A stretch of DNA of 64,000 nucleotides, from the NCBI GenBank assembly GCA_019925095.2, contig CM034391.1:8398551-8462550 (forward strand), written 5' to 3'. Position numbers and translations under genes: made by a program. Shown here in pieces: positions 61,226-64,000 of this stretch. Each line of letters begins with the position of its first letter. Within the stretch, counting starts at the first letter, position 1. Under the pieces are notes generated by a model that saw only the letters and a list, made by a program, of their open reading frames with translations, searched no databases and was not told the DNA's origin. This DNA comes from Dendrolimus kikuchii (lineage: Eukaryota > Arthropoda > Insecta > Lepidoptera > Lasiocampidae).

Positions 61226-61532
61226 ACCACGGTTATCTAAGGTAGATAGATATTAGTAGGTTTCATATATTGATAATCTCGATATAAAGCTATCTACTAT
61301 GTTTTTGGAATTATTCTAGGTGTACGGTCAAAAATCTGGCGCTAACTGTAACCATATCATGCAACCGACATCTTATAATAGGATACTTGTGCGCTATAGT
61401 ATGTGGCATATTTGAATGAAAACGAAAGTATTACCATAAAACAAGCGGTCATGAATGTGCCCATAGGTGATTCCAGCTTAAACGGGTTATAGTTAATAAT
61501 AATACCATCACATACTTCAAAGTCGCAAATAG

Positions 61533-61625
61533 AAAATATATATATAATATAATTAATAATATATACGTATATATATATACTATAATATATATATATATAT
61601 ACTATATAATAATATATATATATAC
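61533..61625. repeat. AT-rich simple repeat
   Basis: A run of (TA)n tracts interrupted by ACTA and ACGT words over about 90 bp. Replication slippage is the likely origin. Confidence 0.85.
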
Positions 61626-62006
61626 TATAATTTAAACGCTTAAAAAATGAATGCCATAATATGTTGTAAGATTAATTATGTTCTTGCTTATATAGCATGA
61701 TGATAATTTATCCACTGTTTACAAAGAAACGTCTCAAAAAGTAGTTAATCATGATTAATTACTTCTAAGAAAAAAATTCAATTGGAAAGTCGCATCGTCC
61801 AACTGAATTTTATCATCTTATGCGATTAAACTTGTCTGCTGCGTATTATTCAATCAAAATTTCACTCGTCTTGCGTTAACGCTTCTCACGTATAAAAAAA
61901 TTATTATGGTTTATTTTAATTAAAAATAATCATTTACTTCGTATCTGCTAAACTAGCAGTCGAGCTAATGCGGAAAGCTCTTACTATAATAGTTCTACTC
62001 ACTAAC

Positions 62007-62142
62007 GGCCGGCTCCTACATGTTACTGACCGTTCATTTGCCTTAATATCGGCTAAAATTTACCATAAGCTCCATACATGTAATGTCAAAATTCAACCGA
62101 TGATAAGGCGACAGAACGAATATTATGATATAGGAAGCGGCC
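62007..62142. mobile_element. MITE with terminal inverted repeats, copy 2
   Basis: GGCCGGCTCCTACATGTTACT and GACCGTTCATTTGCC at the left, with GATAAGGCGACAGAAC and TATAGGAAGCGGCC at the right, match the layout of the copy at 18100-18242. No clear target duplication is preserved. Confidence 0.65.
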
Positions 62143-62849
62143 ACAAAACAAAAATTACTCTATCGTGTCATGTTTATAACAGATTATTCTTCGTAACTAC
62201 TTGGTCTAAAAATGCAACAAAAGCACGTAAATCATCCGGCTCCCAAAGTTTATTAGAAAAAGTTCCAAGTACCGTGCAGCAACGAGCAGAGGCGTGAAAC
62301 TTGAGTCATACCTAATCGATTTGGGATGGGTGGGTGGGTACGCGGGCGCATCACAGCATCGCGCCCTTCTCGACTCGTGTCTTTCAACTAACAAAATAAT
62401 CTTATAAAGGCAATACCCAACTCGCGTTGATTTAAATTCTAAAATCCTCTCTCATGCCGAAATTAATAATGATAACAACTATATCAACATTAAATACGCG
62501 GGACGCTAAGGACATTTAAATATTATTACAAATTCTATTGTCACCTAACTGTAATCAACTAATCAGTAAAACCGAACAAATATAAAGTAAAACCAACTGC
62601 AACAAATGGTCGCACATTTGTTTTCTGTATGCAACTTTATGAGATTTAAACAAGAGTTAAATTACTCTTAGCGCCATCTATACATTATTATTACTATCAC
62701 GATTTAAAGCGCTATCTGTGTTTTCACGAGAAAAGCCGGTATTACTACTATTCTCCACTAGATGGCAGTGTATATGATCACTTGACAACAAACAGTTTTA
62801 TACTAGACATGCATAATTAAGTATAATATTGTATAATTAATCTACTGAC

Positions 62850-63033
62850 CTTGACCAGAAAGCGCTCTTAAAGATACGGCATCCTCTTCTACATCATCTT
62901 CTACTTCTTCTTCTGTGATAGAAGGTGGCGCTGCCCAGCATCTTAATCGTACGCCAGCATTTGTTCCAGGTGTTCCACTGTCCAATCTTACACGGGGCAA
63001 ACTTCGAGATGTATAGTCTCCATTGTTGTTAGC
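62850..63033 (-). CDS. Internal exon of an unidentified host gene
   Basis: On the minus strand a clean acceptor (TTGTTCTTTTACAG) precedes 184 nt that are open in one frame and end TCAAG|GTCAGT, a good donor. The exon starts in phase 0 and leaves one base (phase 1). The 61 residues begin ANNNGDYTSRSLPRVRLDSG, continue through RLRCWAAPPS, and have an acidic stretch TEEEVEDDVEEDAVSL before LRALSGQ. Codon use is varied and the region lacks repeat features, unlike nearly everything else in the window. It has the look of an intracellular regulatory or signalling protein's disordered part, but I do not recognise the gene. Neighbouring exons lie outside the window or are undetected. Confidence 0.75.
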
Positions 63034-64000
63034 CTGTAAAAGAACAATAAATATAGTTAAATACTATATTACTCATATCATTTTTAATATATTTATTAAT
63101 TTTAAGATTATAGAACCACAATAGACTCCGGTAATAGTGGTGGTTCAATTAGTTACAGGATAGTGGCCGATCGTATAAAAAAATTCTAGTATTATCCAAA
63201 CTATTTGAATGGAATAAGTATGTCCTAAAACCGTGGAAAGCCATTATTGAACAAAGAAGAAGAAGTATGTATGTCCTTTAAGAATGTAAATCGCCCAACA
63301 AAAAAAAACTAAGATCAACTAATAATGACTCAATCAAAAATTAGGTCTTAATAAAGTTCTTTGGAATATTTTTGACTGGTTGGATCTAAAAAATATGTTT
63401 CAGACAATGTAAGGTCAAAATGAAATAAAAGTACGATCTGTGGGACTAGCCATTCGTAATTTCGGAACTTTCAGATTTACATTTTTTATGGGCGATTGTA
63501 ATTTAAAAAGACCCGCCTGATCTACCTTGAATATATTATGGCTACGTTCCACATGAGACTCATAACGACTACGTTCATGATCGCGATTTTTCCCGTTCCA
63601 CTTGCTTGCGGTCGTTACAATCACTCTAGTGAAACGGGTTATGATTTCAAAATCGCACCTTTTTCAATATCAATCGATAGAGAGAATTAATGCTCTGTGG
63701 TTAACGCCCACTTCCCTCTTGACATGGGTGACATGCTCACGACGAAGCACTGTGATCGAAAATAATGACGTCATTAGTGACGTTTTCGACACGACCATAA
63801 GGGCCGTGATCGCTGTGTAAAACGGCTGACGGAGCATATTGGCCGTTGTGAACTACTAGAGAAACGCGCCCTATCTAGGATATAATTAACGTAAAACGTT
63901 TACTGGCTGCTATTTACGCCATCTAGTTATACTAATATTTTTATCTTCCTTTAAAAAGCAAAATCAAATATATTTGTTGATTAAACGCTTTCAACCAAAG
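63034..64000. other. Probable intron upstream of the exon
   Basis: No second exon is evident. About 63530-63860 is GC-balanced, with repeated CGATTTT/AATGACGTCATTAGTGACG words and partial inverted symmetry, so it may be an old TIR element. The 72-codon frame there is not supported. Confidence 0.4.

Overview
The window looks like nuclear DNA from an insect, most likely a moth or butterfly. The DNA is AT-rich, and almost everything recognisable is transposable-element sequence of types common in Lepidoptera: Helitrons that begin with a CTGT microsatellite and end in a GC hairpin plus CTAG, CR1/Jockey-like and RTE-like LINE tails, tRNA-derived SINEs and short TIR elements. No bacterial operon, CRISPR array, rRNA or genuine tRNA gene is visible. 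The lineage call is inferred from repeat style, not from a gene.

Layout. 1-3510 is AT-rich noncoding DNA holding one Helitron-type copy (1618-2468) with a 300-bp retroposon inside it. 3515-11093 is the showpiece: a non-autonomous Helitron whose internal 9-bp repeat has expanded to about 250 units, and a complete, apparently very young Ty1/copia element (6124-10815, minus strand) has inserted into that array. 11370-13887 is a frameshifted non-LTR retrotransposon with a reverse transcriptase and a restriction-like endonuclease; four more 3' ends of the same general family lie further along. 14-62 kb is mostly noncoding DNA with scattered LINE, SINE, MITE and Helitron remnants, a solo LTR at 57834-58540 and a MITE at 59211-59615.

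Host gene evidence is thin but real. A 184-nt minus-strand exon with good splice sites lies at 62850-63033. A possible first coding exon with a perfect GTAAGT donor lies at 27150-27324 on the same strand and ends in the same codon phase. A juxtaposed acceptor and donor resembling a recursive-splicing (ratchet) site lies at 18568/18569. An Inr plus DPE promoter signature lies at 50550-50583, also on the minus strand. The simplest reading is that most of the window is long intron of one minus-strand gene with alternative starts, heavily loaded with transposons. I could not name that gene.

Many long open frames in the 9-bp array (3834-6164) are artefacts: the unit has no stop codon in any of the six frames. 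I saw no previously undescribed multi-gene system. The most interesting items are the nested Helitron/minisatellite/copia structure, the ratchet-like splice site and the doubled perfect palindrome at 16426-16521.
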